In this document: positions 50,890 through 62,814 of the stretch, piece after piece
How the letters are laid out: every line of letters starts with the position of its first letter
Position numbering within the stretch: position 1 is the stretch's first letter
Assembly (NCBI GenBank): GCA_037074705.1
Contig: CM073592.1
Coordinates: forward strand, 51,444,129 to 51,508,128
DNA from: Zhengitettix transpicula
Lineage: Eukaryota; Arthropoda; Insecta; Orthoptera; Tetrigidae
DNA length: 64,000 bases
Direction: 5' to 3'
Program-made: the position numbers and the translations under genes
The notes under the pieces: model-generated
The model's input: the letters and a program-made list of their open reading frames with translations, nothing else
What the model was told of the DNA's origin: nothing
The model's database searches: none

Positions 50890-51690
50890 GGTAAGATTTA
50901 GTTGAGATAATGACGACATGCTTTCAGTAGATTATCTTTTTCCATTCTTTCCTATCTTGTACCGCGTCCGTCAATTTTCCGAAGCTCAACTTTGTATCCG
51001 TTATGATGATATCAAGCGAACGTGTTCTAGGACATTTCTTACCGCTGACTGTTCCAAGCATCAGGTCTTTCTCTAATGAATTTGATCGCATCACATGGAA
51101 AAAGTACGGAAGACTGAGTTTTATGTTATTGCATCCAAAACTTCATTGTATGTCAACCCTGCTTACTGCCCATCGGGTACGGATGAGGTCTACGCCAACA
51201 CCGCAGATCAAAAGAGTCTGGTTTCCTTTTCACAACCGTACATGGTTGAGGAGAACACGATGATACAAACTAATCTGCTGATATCCTTTCTTTCCTATAC
51301 TTTGTTCGCGCTCATCATTGCGCTTCTGCGAAAGTTTGTCCGTCGCTTAATTTCGCTGCTACAGCCATTGTTCTGAACAATCTGAGATACGAATAAAGTG
51401 AAGTCCTGTGCGCATTCTCTTCATTTTCAACAGTTATCTTGGTATTTTTATCTTTAGGATCTTTGATCAGTTTTATATGATTCCACAGACCATCTTCAGT
51501 TTCTGAGAGGAGAGTTGTGTCATCAGAATGCTGAAGGTTATTGATGTTTTTTGACCAATTTTTACTCCAATCTCTGTTTTTTCGAGATTAAATTTCCTCA
51601 TGATCACTTAAGGGTTAATATTGAACAGGAAAGGGAGCTTGATGCAACCTTGCCTCACATCAGTGATGAGTATAAACCAATCATAACTCT
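50890..51690 (-). pseudogene. RTE-type LINE reverse transcriptase fossil
   Basis: Reading the - strand downward from about 51690: VRQGC and LFNI (palm segment before the catalytic motif), then INNLQHSDDTTLLSE, the YADD-containing motif with Tyr-Ala replaced by His-Ser, then SSEIKRR and TMYGCE, then SLEKDLMLGTVSGKK, then LTDAVQDRKEWKKII at the very end. These blocks follow the order of the C-terminal half of RTE/BovB-like reverse transcriptases, which copy their own RNA at genomic target sites. Frameshifts and stops interrupt every block and the catalytic motif is altered, so the copy is dead. More of it may extend to about 51990. Confidence 0.82.
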
Positions 51691-54600
51691 TACAATACTG
51701 AAATATTCTTCTCTGCTTTATAATTACGTCTCAAAACTTTACTTTAATCTTAAGTTGAGAAACGTGTTTGCAACTGCTGCAATATTACTTGTTTATTATA
51801 ATTTGTAAGCTTACCCGATGAATCGCTACATTAACAGATCTCTGATTTCAATCCGAGTTTCGGCTGGAAGAATACGTTTGGAAACCTAGTTCTTCAATCT
51901 CCTTCAATCTGTCGAAACGTTGTTTCTTATCAAAAGACTTTCGGTATTGTAATCCGAGTATCATTTATACCATTCGAAATTTAAGGGAAAATATTGGTTT
52001 TAAGAGAAGTCTGAAAGATTGGAGTGTAAACAGTTTTACTATAATTCTGGTGCTTCATACAGGCATGAAAGTACGTAGTGACTGTAAAGTTAACTTTAGG
52101 CATAAATATATGTTATATATGTTTATAAAATTCGATGAATTTTCCCAAAATACTTAGGTTGAAAATGACACAGTGTTGCGATATCTTCCTACAGTATAAT
52201 GTAATTAATATTCTCAATAAATTGTTACTGCTTATCAATAACATTTATTATATGAAGAATAAACAAACAAGGAAACCTAACTTAAGGTTGTTTCAATTTA
52301 TTATAAATGATAATCAGGAATTTTATGTAGGAATTTTGGGATAATCTTTATTTTTATATTCAATTTTCGAATAGTCTAATGCTCAGATCGAGATTGCGTT
52401 GATTCTAGCAGCTGTTTGGACGTGCTGAAACAGAAACTAGATAACGTATGAAAGAGGTCAGTTGACAAGTAAGAATAAATTAGTCTATAATAACTACAAC
52501 CCACACTAAGTAAAGTAAAAATCAGAGTTCAAACGTCTAAAAATTTTCGATTTATGATAAATTATATTAATATGTTAATTTGGGAATTTAGATTTAAAAC
52601 TTAGTTGTAATTAATGTTTATTCCAATTTGGATGAGTTCACTGGTTGTTCAATTTATCCACGACAATAGTTTCTGCAACCCCGCCACCTTACTTACATCT
52701 AAGCCCAGGAAATTCACTAATCCTACCGCCTTTAAAACTTACGTGTATAGTTACAATCGCGGGTTTCCTATGAGATGCGGCAAACAGAACTTAGGCGTGG
52801 CCGAAACAAACTATTGTAGCACAACACAAAGAGCATTGCAACAACCTCACATACATATTGTACTTACGAACATCTCTACCCCTTCCCACTGCTTGTTCCA
52901 CCGCAGTTTAGAAACTCGTCGGAAAAAAGTTGAACATATTGGCCAATAATTTAAGTCCCCGAATAAACGTAGACAATTTTTTTGATTCTGTTAGTCCAAG
53001 ATGGATGGAATTTTTTGTTTACCAGCGTCCGACATACTGAAGCCAGTAAAAATAAGTATAAACCGTATTCCGAAAGTTAAAATTACAATATTTATACAAA
53101 TTAATTCATTTACGATACATTTCCAGTAATTCCTACATTAACAAGAATTTCCTGTGATTTAAATAATATTCATACATTGAGGGCTGTAAATGTCTTCAAA
53201 ACTGTATTTGAATGAGTAAGTAAAGATAAAAAAAGGCAACATTTCTTCGCAACGTGCAGCTGTCGGTTGTTTCAACATCAAATGGTGAGTTTTAAAATTT
53301 GAAAAAAATAAAATGATTCTTTATTACACTGCTTAGAATTGAATAATTTTAGTATATATTTATGTTTCGTTCAACAGAGGATCCGAAAACTGTCTCATAT
53401 AAATTAGTAACTGATTTTATTTCTTGCATAGAATATATTTCGATCAAACTATTGTTTCGTTGTTATACAGAGCAGTAAGAAGGTTTCAAGCAATATCTAA
53501 CTGAATTTATTTTAACTACTTTGGCAGGGATCTTATTATTAAATAAAAGTCTCTGAACAGTCTCTTTTGTAGCGAGAAATAACATTCAGACTTTCTTAGA
53601 TTGACACACATTGGAGAAACTTAAAACGTAAAATTCAATTTGTCCAATTTACTTTTCCATTCATAGTCTATGATATTATTAGGTAAACAAAATACTCATT
53701 TTTAAAAATAGCTTTATTTAAGGTAGCATTAACAACAAGTTTCAGAGAAATCGACGAGAAAGTAATTTTATAGACACACTCAGAAATAACAAAAGTTGTA
53801 ATAAAAAACTAGAAACAACGATTTATAAGTAACATATTAAAGAAAAAAATATACTCAAGCCTTTATCTATTAATAGTATACACCAGAGACTCATTGTTGC
53901 AGAAGATAACAATAACAACCATCCACATTGTTGTCATCCTCGTATGAAGGATCGTTATCCTGCTACTATTCTATTACGGTAATCAACTAATGATATATTT
54001 TGGTTTCCATTATTTTCTATAGATTACGTTTTTCCACTCCTGTCCAGCCATAGTCAATTCTTCTCCACAAAACAGATCAAGCACAGTTCCCCTGAAGCAT
54101 ATCTCCTCCCAAAGAAAAAAAACTTTGCTGTTAAACTCCTCACAAGAATCGTTTGGCAACAATTGAGAAGGAAGACAACTGCACTCGATTCCCCCAGGGT
54201 GTGACTGAATTAAGTTGGCCATGACCCAAAGGATTTCTCGACTCTAACGTCTACCCCACGAGAAAGCGCTTCCAAAGGACAAACAGAGTGGCAATTTCCC
54301 TGTCCCAAAACTCCCCCGTAGTTCTGCACTTTCCATTCCGCTCAACTTTATATAAAAATATAGCATTAACTTCCAGTTAAAGAAGTGATGTTGGAACAAA
54401 ACTGCTTTTAAAACTAATTTCTTCATCGGACATTCTTATTAACTGAGCCGTGCGTGACCGTCGTATGATATTTACTTCCTGTTAACTTAATAGCCCGAAA
54501 TATTGACAGGGAAATAATGATTGTAGAATAAGTTTGTTTCATATACTGTGCGTATTTATTTCTCCGAGTGCTGAAATCACAACTGTTACATTCCTCAGAG

Positions 54601-54784
54601 CTAATTTTCAACACTTGCTGCAGTGGGCAGTAGCCTCCCTGCCCCTCAGACACAAGGATTCTTCCAAGGAACAGGATACGGCGACCAACGCCTCTCCTCC
54701 ACTACATAAACAATCGTAAACACTTCCGAACTACTGTTTTATGTTGAAAAAGGCTAGAAAATCTACTAATAGTGGGGCAACAGG
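51691..54784. other. AT-rich intergenic DNA
   Basis: The first 300 bases may be further decayed LINE. Open frames at 52614-52949 (111 codons, +) and 54010-54222 (70 codons, -) show no family motif I can name. Confidence 0.45.
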
Positions 54785-55416
54785 ATGAATCATTGCACAG
54801 TTAAGGGTAGGACTGGTAGGAAAAAACAGTGACCAAAGTAGATCTGGTCCCCACCGATGGTGTCTCTGCCGTATCGTGGCGGTGAGGTTTGTGTGTTCTA
54901 ATGACCTCAAGAGCTATGCCGGCGGTTGTATAACTACTGGCAGGGTCCCCCTTGCCGGACAGGTCTTGAGGGAAGAACCTGACTAAAATAGGTACCCTGG
55001 TCCTCCAGGGGTTAAGCGTGGGGATAACAACCCTACCTCGTTAAACAAATAATTGTTACGAAATCTACAGAAAGAATAGCCGGACGGATGACTGTACGAC
55101 GAAATGGCAAACGTTTTAAGGACTTGAGACTTGGATCATGGAATGTACTGTCCCTCTATAGACCGGAGGCTCTAAAAATGCTATTGGATCAGTTAGAGAG
55201 GTACGATGTGAAACGTTACAAGACTGCAAGAAATAAGATGGATAGGTGAAGAAATAATAGAAAAGAAGATTCATATGATATTTTATAAATGTCAGAAAAA
55301 AAAGCGTGTTGAAAGTGAAGAATTGGCGGACCATAGCCAAGAATAGGAAGGAATGGCAGGAACTTCTGAAGAAGGCTACGGCCCACACCGGGATGTAATG
55401 TCAATGATGATGATGC
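54785..55416 (+). pseudogene. Internally deleted RTE-type LINE (5' end, endonuclease start, 3' end)
   Basis: A GC-rich 5' UTR-like leader (about 54830-55050) precedes the start of an apurinic-type endonuclease domain: GSWNVLSLYRPE at 55133, then, after a frameshift, LQEIRWIGEEIIEKK, whose Glu sits in the catalytic LQEIRW motif. At the A-rich tract near 55296-55304 the sequence jumps straight to the C-terminal end of the polyprotein, NWRTIAKNRKEWQELLKK then stop at 55396-55398, and closes with a TGATGATGATG tail typical of RTE elements. The whole reverse transcriptase is missing. The result is a short non-autonomous head-to-tail remnant. Confidence 0.8.
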
Positions 55417-56441
55417 GAGAAAGGTCCCGGAACTATCAAACATCTCGATGAAAACACACCGGTTTACAATTTGTAAAAAGCTAGTCCATGAGACGGAACT
55501 CGATTAAAAATATTTTTCTTGTATCGTTGTTGGTCTCTCTAGATATTCCCATTTTGTCATCGTTTTCTTACCTATTTTGATTGTTAACGGTTACAGAGCC
55601 ATCTACCACGATAAGATAAACTATGTTATCTTTTATGGAGAATCTAAGTCTGCAATAAAAATTTAAGGATCCCCTGCGGGTTGCTGAGGCGAATCGAATC
55701 ATTGAATATATATTTTTTAAAATATCAATCTTTTTTCTTCGTTCCTATGAGTATCTCTCGGGATATTTGACAGTTCCTGGACTTTTTTCTGCACCCTGTA
55801 TATATTGTGTAATTCAGGATTCTGTGAATACAATTAAAAACTACGATTTGAAGTAGTTGGCTCAAAATAAGAACGAGTAGTAGAGCTGCGCGAAAATAAT
55901 TCACTCAGTGATGGTTGGTCAACAATTTTTCCCCGCATCTAATTACTGGTAAAATAATCCGTAAATTTCAGGCTTCGATATTCCTCGGAACCGTTGACCT
56001 TCTTTTGCAGAAATATTCCATCTTGTACCTTAAAAGACCTCTTCGTGTACGTCCCGTGAAATAGACTTCGATTATGTGTCAGTTAACTGTGCTGTCCAAC
56101 CGCAGCCACCATTTGCAGGATGTAATAGCAGAAGGTGCCGATGCACGCAGACCTCTACACGCAACCACGGTACACACTAGTTACAACTCTGGTCGCATAA
56201 CATTGTCCTCGAATGGTGACGATAAAATGTAATTATGCTGCAACACAGCGCACGTGTAATCAGTTAGCAAGTCTTTCTTGACATTACAGTGATTACTACT
56301 TACAAAATACATGACCACTGTGCTGTGACGGTTGTCATACCCTATGTCATTCAACAATCTTTTGTAATCCTGGTTACGTCGCTTTCGTGTAGCAAATTCT
56401 TTTCAACTACTTATATTCATAATTTACTGATATCAATATAT
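55417..56441. other. Intergenic DNA
   Basis: No gene. CACCCTGTATAT at about 55793 resembles the terminus of several insect DNA transposons, but no partner end is evident. The patch 56090-56330 is richer in GC and not recognised. Confidence 0.45.
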
Positions 56442-57475
56442 TGTAATAATTTATAGATTTATCTTGAATCTTTTGATAATAATTCATGATATTAATTATG
56501 TGGCGTTTTTAAATGAAAAGAACTATTACGTGAAAACTATTAAACAAGATTTATTAACAATTTTAAAACAAGTATTCAAATCACAAAATATTTGGGATCT
56601 CAGGGTCTTGAACTGGGTTTGATAATGGCAGAATTTATATAATCAAAATCACAAAAATTACATTTGCTTTATATGGGAATCAATGCATCTGAACATAAAC
56701 GAAATTTGTTGCTGAAGAAATAATACCAAAGATTGAATTTAAACAATTTCAATTTTTATCAAGAAATGAAGAATGATCTGAATAATTAAAGATCTCATTT
56801 TATCGATAATTAAAGAACGATCTGACGTTTATCTTTTAAACGTGGTTTACAATGATTTTAAAGTTTTCTTTCTACTTACGGCAGCCCAGGTCTCATTTTA
56901 ACTTTCCGTGCACAATTTTGGGGATATCACTGATTCTAAGTACTCACAGACTCTAAATGTTCACAGACTCTAATTAGCGTAGTTTGTTAGTTGGTTTAAA
57001 ATAACTTTGTCGATTCTCGATGATTTACTGCAACCTGGATTTGTAGATCTCGTGGATTTTTGTTGAAAATGCACCTCAATGGTTTTGTCTGTTGACTGAA
57101 GACTAGTTCAGTTTCTGTATTTTTGATATAACAGCGTACTGGTTACTGGAACACTTTCTCGTTCTTTAAATTAGACCTTTCAGTCTTCACTGCTGACTGA
57201 CAAAGATTGTTCAAGTTTTCGTGAATTAGAATTTTAATCTGTACATCTCGCCGTTTACTGCCCAACTGTTCGTTCTTTTACTCTGTTCTACTTGCTGTCC
57301 GCTGCCCAACTGTTCGTTCGTCTCGTAAATTTTGAGCGCGTAAAACCTTCTCGACCGATCAACAATACTTTCCTTGCATTCCCGGTTGTTGCGGCGTCCG
57401 CTATATCTACCAATAATGAGTCCTCTACAATTCAACTTTTCAATTAGAACAATGCCTTAATTACCAATTACTACA
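56442..57475 (-). mobile_element. LTR-like unit, copy 2 (reverse strand), 1034 bp
   Basis: On the - strand it runs from TGTAGTAATTGGTAATTAAG to AAATTATTACA, flanked by ATAT on both sides. It is the closest relative of copy 1 and is alignable along most of its length, including the GGACTCATTATT, GCGGACGCCGCAACAA and GTTGGGCAG segments, GCCGTAAGT (56879-56874), and GACCCTGAGAT (56607-56597). An open frame at 57435-57226 lies in the same place and frame as that of copy 1 but is shorter and diverged. Confidence 0.65.
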
Positions 57476-58549
57476 ATATAAACAAACTAAAGAAAAAGAG
57501 TAACTGTGCCTCACTATGCATTAACAATTTCGCGGAAATAACAGTCATTGCAAAATTTAAAAATTGTAATAATATATTCCATCTGGAACAGGAGTGTTCA
57601 GAATTGTAATACTGGCGATCGACCGCAAAGGAGGTATGCAAGAAGCGATAGACAAAAATAAGATAATAATAAGAAAGATAGTCAAATGCAGAATAATAAG
57701 TGATATTATAAATACCATACAACGTTTCCGGGATCCTTGTTCCTTTCTTCATGTGCTGAGAAGAACCTAGAGCGATACAACTGCACTCGTCAGGAAGGCT
57801 AAAAGCAAGGATAACTAGAAGGAGTGCTTCAGATTCACAATACCAGCAATAATATTGAACCTCAAGTTGTATTTTTTCGGAAAATTGCGATAAATATGGG
57901 ACATAATCTTAAATATCTTTATCTCAGTTGACAAAACTCAAAAGCGACGAAAACGCAACAATGGGAGAGCCGAATGGTTAGCGTAACAATAAGGGAGTAA
58001 CGACAATCGGAAAACAAAAAGTTTAGCTTAATAATAAGGGATCATAGCAATTATTGAGTTTCATAGCGTCTGTTTGTATATTATTTGCTGTAATGTTTGA
58101 TTTAATGTGAAGCATCTCTGAAATGATTCTTGAATTGTACCTGTTGACAATTTCTATGGCATTTTGCCAATCAAATGTTTGGAACTGATGATATGTTTGG
58201 AGACTACAGATTGATTATCGTTGATAAGTTAGATATTAGATATATGTTACTTGATACGGGTATTAAGGGAACGTTTTTTTTGCCCTATGTAGCAGGAATT
58301 ACAATTAGAGCAAGAGATTTTGTAATCTGCACAATGTTTTCTGTAGCTGTCAAGAGGCTCATTGTGTGTTTTTTTTTAATTCAAGTAGATCAGTAAAAGA
58401 TGGATATTTGATATTCTTTAAAAATTTGTACAAATTTGTGATGTATAAATTTGTAATAGGGAAGTACGAGAAAAAATTTTGATAGAGGTGAATGGGGGTC
58501 GATTATAATTATATATATATATCTATGCCACTAACACACAATTAATCTT
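57476..58549. other. AT-rich intergenic DNA
   Basis: No gene recognised. The distal end of the hAT element should lie near the right edge of this stretch, but I could not find its terminal repeat. Confidence 0.45.
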
Positions 58550-59828
58550 TAGATGTCGATGCATTACACTGCATGTCACGTAATTACTGATAGACAGGGT
58601 GACAGGTATTCGACAGCCGACTGCGACCTTCTGATTTAATAATTTTCATTTCAGTAAACGGAGATTCGCGTTGCTAAGTTGATCCAAATATTCCGGTTAC
58701 TTGTTTTAAACATGCATATTTCTCTTCAGGTTTAAAAAACCAAACTTTTTCATCACTTGCTCTGGCTTTCAGAATCACATCCAAAATGACCTTCAATATC
58801 TCTTTTTTTTAGGGAAACAGGCTTCATGAGGGTAATCCACTTTGGACAACTCCCCTTTAATAGCGTAGGAAGAGATTTTAAAGGGGGGATGCGGAAGGGT
58901 AGAGGAAGGTAGCCAATGGTTACTAGGGCCCCCGGGCTATATTTTAAGGATCCTACCCGGCATTCGCCTATAGAAATGCAGGGAAAACCCTAGAAAAACC
59001 TGCATCAGGTAGGTCAGGCATTTGGTACTTGTCCCACGCCCTTCCGTTAGCGGAAGAGGAGTTTGCTGTGGGTACTCAGCATTCCTTTCTCCGTGCCTCG
59101 GCCAGTTTAGGAGGCAGCTGGCCGACTATTCCAATGGGAATAGCGGACAACTCTTACAGTATGCCCAAGGTCTGTGACCCCGGAACATACACCTCTCGAA
59201 ACAGGCCGAGGTGTCTCGGCTTGTGGGAACCTTAGTTCAAAAAGGGACAAGAAAAGGCATCCCCAAAGGTAGCCCCTTCGTATCTTTCCTACAAGGTTCT
59301 GCCTGCGAGAGAATATCCCTCGCAGATAATTCTCCGGTAATGCCCCGGATTTTTTTGACGGAAGTCTAGATAGAAGGTGCTTGATATTTCAGAAGCATAT
59401 TTTAACGCCTACGCAAGAGAATGGATAACAAATAACATTTACAATATTCGTCAATTTGTAAAAATCGGAAAAAAAAGTCTTTCAAATTCACTCAGAATGT
59501 TTCTTACCTCTTTCACGTCACGTCAGGATTTTCCTCTGCTTTAAAAGCCGGAGAATTTTTCAAATTGATTATATTCATTTGATTAATTAGTATCTGCAAT
59601 TTTACTTTTGAAAGCGTTTATGACGCTAATCAGGTCGGTGACTTGTAGATCCAAGTTAAAGCTATTTAAATGGCACGCCACATCTGCTAAGGAAGTTAAA
59701 TCACAGAGAAAGTTTTCGTTTAAAAGTATCTTTGTGCAATTTTTTAATTTCTTGGGGTAATATGGACATATTTCCGCGATCGACTTTCAAAGCCTGGTTG
59801 ATCGCGATCTACAGTTTGAGCACCCCTG
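58550..59828 (-). pseudogene. hAT DNA-transposon fossil, split by an LGLWEP-family repeat
   Basis: On the - strand the element starts at 59828 with CAGGGGTGCTCAAACTG, a classic hAT terminal inverted repeat, next to ATCTAGAA (59829-59836), which would fit an 8-base target duplication. Transposase remnants follow in order: LADVACHLNSFNLDLQ at about 59720-59670, then beyond the inserted repeat KARASDEKVWFFKPEEKY, FGST (stop in place of the next Tyr) and MKIIKSEGRSRLSN at about 58640-58600, the hAT C-terminal dimerisation region. The N-terminal zinc finger and first catalytic part are missing. It resembles the ZBED/FAM200/SCAND3-like hAT group. Stops and frameshifts make it inactive. Confidence 0.75.
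58825..59270 (+). mobile_element. LGLWEP-family repeat, forward copy inside the hAT fossil
   Basis: From CATGAGGGTAATCCAC to CATCCCCAAAGGTAG, the most complete copy in the window. The frame 59029-59235 is open for 68 codons and ends CLGLWEP then stop; it begins with TTG, not ATG. Sequence on both sides belongs to the hAT fossil, so this repeat inserted after the hAT did. Confidence 0.75.
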
Positions 59829-59836
59829 ATCTAGAA

Positions 59837-61848
59837 TGTTAGTGAGTAATAATAATTTTGTATTGCTTAAATATTTACCCGTGTCATTTTTATTTATGCA
59901 TGTCTGAGCATGTCGCCATTTCAGGCGAAAAAAGGGGTTATGGCGGAACTGTCATGCGCTGCATGTAACTGTGGAATGTAAATACTGTTTCATTTTATTA
60001 GTCACAAGTTATAGTACAATAACTCAGATAAGAAACACATTTACATTGGAAAAATTTAAAAAGTTTTTATATCTTAAATTAAAAATGGAAATTTCCGTCG
60101 TGCGTTTTGTTTTGACTTATAAAAACTGAATGTTACGAAAAATCCCCAACTCCGATTAACTAAGCCACTTAGAGACTTTTAGGTGAAGACACGCGCACCA
60201 GGGGTGAATTCGCCCGTGACAGGAATTCACTCAGATGTCTGAAAAAGAAACGAATTTTTCGAAAATTAGCTGAGAGCATTTAAGGGAATACACAGAGCAA
60301 AACATGTCTTAAGTGGCTCTTTAGAATGTCGGATGAAAGAAAATATTGTACACCTGGGAAGTAACCATTGACACGAGTGATAGAACAAGCAGGTTGTCAT
60401 GGTAACGATACGTCGTAAAAGTCGGGGAAAAAAAGAATTCTGAAGATGGAATATTATAAAAGGACAATAAATATGGCTATTTTTATCAGAGACGCTAGAT
60501 AGAGAGAAAAGCTGATCGATAAGCAGAGCGAGATGGACCAACATAAAGAATGATTTGGCAACTCTAGTCTCTAGAGTTGACGCCTCACTCTAAATTCATC
60601 ACATTTGAAGATTTACGTGGCTTATGATATACCTAAGGTCGCACAAACAAAAGTCACATGTATCCTCATTTTATCGTTGTAGTTTTGTTGCAAATCAATT
60701 TATCGATATACCATTTGTATCATATATAGTTACTACCCATCCGTAGATGATAAACTTACCTCAATTTATTAATATTACAATGAATTAAATGGTGGAAACT
60801 TTTGTAAATATTTCATAATTGTAAACCGTACGTTATAAACATTACAAATAAGAAACTCCTTATTTCTATTATTAGGTTATCACTCCTATTTCAAGAATAA
60901 CTGTATGTGATTTTGGCCTTTCCAGGTTGATAAATATATTATTTAATTATATAATATATCTTTCAGAGATTACCAATGTGTAATAAAAGTTTTATTAATT
61001 AGTAATATTCATTAATATTATTATCGACGTAATTTTGAGACAAGAGAATTGTAAATACTAGTCAGTGTGCAGCAAGAATGCAGAGACAAAGGTTTCTATT
61101 CTATTATTGTCCGGGAAGCGTGTGTAATACGCCGACTTTGGAAAAATATTAGTGTGTTTTGGGAAACCTGACCGGTGTGGTCATGGCGAGTGTAGTCTTG
61201 GAGCTCGATTTGGAGCGCAAACGATAATGTACGTAGTGAAGTCTTGTCTTGGGACTTTAACTAATCTAAATAAGGAGCAACTTTTATGCTGAATAAAGGC
61301 TGATTATATCATATTAAACGTTCGGTATTTACGTACTTTTAAAGTAAAGCTGAGAGGTAATAAGTAGGACGAAGTAAAGTTCGAGATCAGTTGTTGGAGA
61401 GGCGTCCGGTGGGAAGTGGGCCGGAAGTGAAACAATGTAGTGAACAGTGTTATGGTCTGTTGATTAAATTTTTCTTTAAAAGGAAATAACTGAGAAGTAC
61501 ACAATTAATACAGTACCAGAGCAGCTCTAAATAAATTGGTATGAAAAAAATTACAAATCACTTTAATTATTAGAGGTCCAGTAAGCGGCCCTGAAGTTTT
61601 GAGTCTCATTAAAAGCTGTGGAATTTTTTAAAAAATGTACAAAAGTTAAATTAAATCGAAATTTCTAATAAATATTTTTCTTTTACTATAAAGAGTTGTA
61701 ATTATTCAATCATAAAAATTCTGTTAATTATCTTTCCCTTTCAAATTCGTCTACTACATATTTTGGCGCTGCAACTTGTTGGCTTTTTGTGATTAATATT
61801 TTTTGTATACCACAATATATAACCGTAATATATTTAATTATAAAATAT
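59837..61848. other. Intergenic DNA, with a possible decayed LTR at its right end
   Basis: Mostly featureless. CCAGTAAGCGGCCCTGAAG near 61577 recalls the CCAGTARTGACCCTGAGAT motif of the LTR-like family, and CTACTACA (61751-61758) is followed after five bases by TGGCGCTGCAAC, which has the form of a primer-binding site. Confidence 0.4.
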
Positions 61849-62814
61849 TGTAATGCCAATTAATTAACACATTAATTGTAAATTTGATAATCTAAATTGT
61901 TAGAGAAACATATTCTTGACGGCGGTTCCGAACACAAAACAACAATGTAGCAGAGTATTGTTTTCTTTGTCGGAAGAAGCACTGTGCGTTCAAAATTGCG
62001 AGGCAGTATTCAGTTGGACGGACGGTTTGGTCAAGTACAGGTCGCATTAAAAAATTGAGGAACCAGTTCGCATTAAGTTGGCTGGAAAGTTTGGTCAAGT
62101 ACAGGTCGTACTGAAATATACGAGATATTCTTTTGAAATTGGTCAAGTTGAAATAGATGAGACCAGTTCAAATATTCAACGGAAACTTGCAAAGAAATAA
62201 CGAGGAATATCAACCAACTGAGGTGATAGGGCCATGAACGTTTTGCTCATAGGCAAAACATTTACGCAAGCAGAACTATAAAAACCTGTTAAGCTGGGCA
62301 GCCGTGAGTAACTCAACCGAGGGAGGGAGGGAGAGATGAAGAAGAGGTTCCAGGTTCCTGATTTAAAACTAAAAATATTAATTAGAATCTGTGAGTTTGA
62401 GTAGAAGCTGTGCAAAAACCCGCCATAGTGCCATAGTAAGTCAAAAAGTATCCTGGAATGCAGCCGTGAGTACCAATATAAAATAAATAATTATGTAAAC
62501 CGGATTAAAAGATAGAAGTCAGATATCGTTCTCTTCCTTTGATAAAATTTGTTAAGTAGAATCCATCTTTCAGTATAATTTCATCGACAAGGAAATTTCG
62601 TCTTTGTTAATTGACGGGTAAATCTTTTATTGAAATTTGAGTTGATAAGATTTCTAAATAAATGATTAGCCGTTATCAAACCCAGTAATGACCCTGAGAT
62701 AAATTCTATTTGTAATTATTTGTGTAATTGTTTCAAGTATTGCTACAATAAATTCTTTTGTTTGTTAAAATTTGAATAATTTTTTCATTTAAAAGCGTTT
62801 TTTTGTATATTACA
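61849..62814 (+). mobile_element. LTR-like unit, copy 3, 966 bp
   Basis: Runs from TGTAATGCCAATT to GTATATTACA, with ATAT on both sides. It contains two copies of a TTTGGTCAAGTACAGGTCG subrepeat, two GCAGCCGTGAGTA sites (62304 and 62466), TGTAAACCGG, GTCAGATATCGTTCT, TATCAAACCCAGTAATGACC with GAGAT at 62674-62700, and AATAAA soon after. No coding region is recognised. Confidence 0.65.

Noticed and set aside
52614..52949. 111-codon + strand open frame
   Set aside because: No recognisable family or splice signals.
54010..54653. Series of short - strand open frames (70, 60 and 76 codons)
   Set aside because: Considered as a decayed gene or LINE piece, but no motif could be matched and the frames are not joined by plausible splice sites.
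55789..55805. CACCCTGTATAT as a DNA-transposon terminus
   Set aside because: No matching inverted end within a few kb and no transposase remnant nearby.
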